DNA of 14,609 bases from contig CAJUBM010000073.1 of the NCBI GenBank assembly GCA_910584735.1, positions 1 through 14,609 on the forward strand, given 5' to 3'. The translations under genes were made by a program, and so were the position numbers. Source of the DNA: an uncultured Muribaculaceae bacterium (GTDB lineage Bacteria > Bacteroidota > Bacteroidia > Bacteroidales > Muribaculaceae). Below the pieces are notes generated by a model, which searched no databases, was not told the origin of the DNA, and was given only the letters and a program-made list of their open reading frames with translations. Of the stretch, positions 14,520 to 14,609 are shown piece after piece (the first letter of the stretch is position 1; the number at the start of each line of letters is the position of its first letter).

Positions 14520-14609
14520 AATCTCCACAATTATATAAACAATGTAAATGTGTCATAACAATAGTTCGTTAAAAAAATAATTCATAGGCTAAGCGGCATC
14601 TACCGCCAA

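Noticed and set aside
14520..14609. GCGG/CCGC mini-hairpin and A+T-rich stretch at the right edge as a terminator or new promoter
   Set aside because: Only 4 bp of stem and the window ends there; no element can be supported.

Overview
The window looks like a chromosomal segment of a Bacteroidales bacterium, most likely a gut Muribaculaceae/Prevotella-type lineage (inference). Four things support this: promoters matching the Bacteroidetes form (TTG/TTTG, about 20 nt, TAnnTTTG), no Shine-Dalgarno sites before the starts, large secreted Fn3/jelly-roll proteins with a C-terminal tail resembling the type IX secretion (T9SS) sorting domain, and a cysteine-free type-B ribosomal protein L31 beside a class I fumarase.

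Layout, left to right. 1-92 is the right part of a G+C-rich intergenic palindromic repeat; a full copy lies at 8583-8738. 187-591 (minus) is a small secreted helical protein with its own promoter and an excellent intrinsic terminator. 946-1850 is a two-gene unit: a six-helix membrane protein overlapping by 4 nt a small winged-helix regulator. A palindromic operator candidate lies exactly between the -33 and -7 elements of its promoter and is repeated 88 bp downstream in the leader. 1886-1944 is a 59-bp inverted-repeat relic resembling two fused IS3/IS150-type ends. 2036-3332 is a toxin-antitoxin pair: an MqsR/RelE-like toxin first, then an HTH plus Panacea (DUF4065/SocA) antitoxin, behind a promoter that predicts a leaderless mRNA. 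About 3468-4643 is an intact IS30-family element whose left end carries a long hairpin and an outward-facing intrinsic terminator. 4813-5067 is rpmE2 with a strong terminator. 5216-6865 is an iron-sulfur class I fumarase and 6986-8503 a phosphoglycerate mutase (gpmI); each seems to be its own transcription unit. 8962-14519 is a probable two-gene operon for large secreted proteins of 1216 and 627 residues, the second starting with GTG.

The housekeeping genes (rpmE2, fumarase, gpmI) are ordinary and complete. The accessory part is 800-4650, where a self-regulated membrane module, an IS relic, a TA pair and a live-looking IS lie side by side. I see no rRNA, tRNA, CRISPR array, riboswitch or phage genes. 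I do not see a clearly undescribed defence system. The best candidates for a second look are the Panacea TA pair with its leaderless architecture, the double operator, and the palindromic repeat family located just past terminators.
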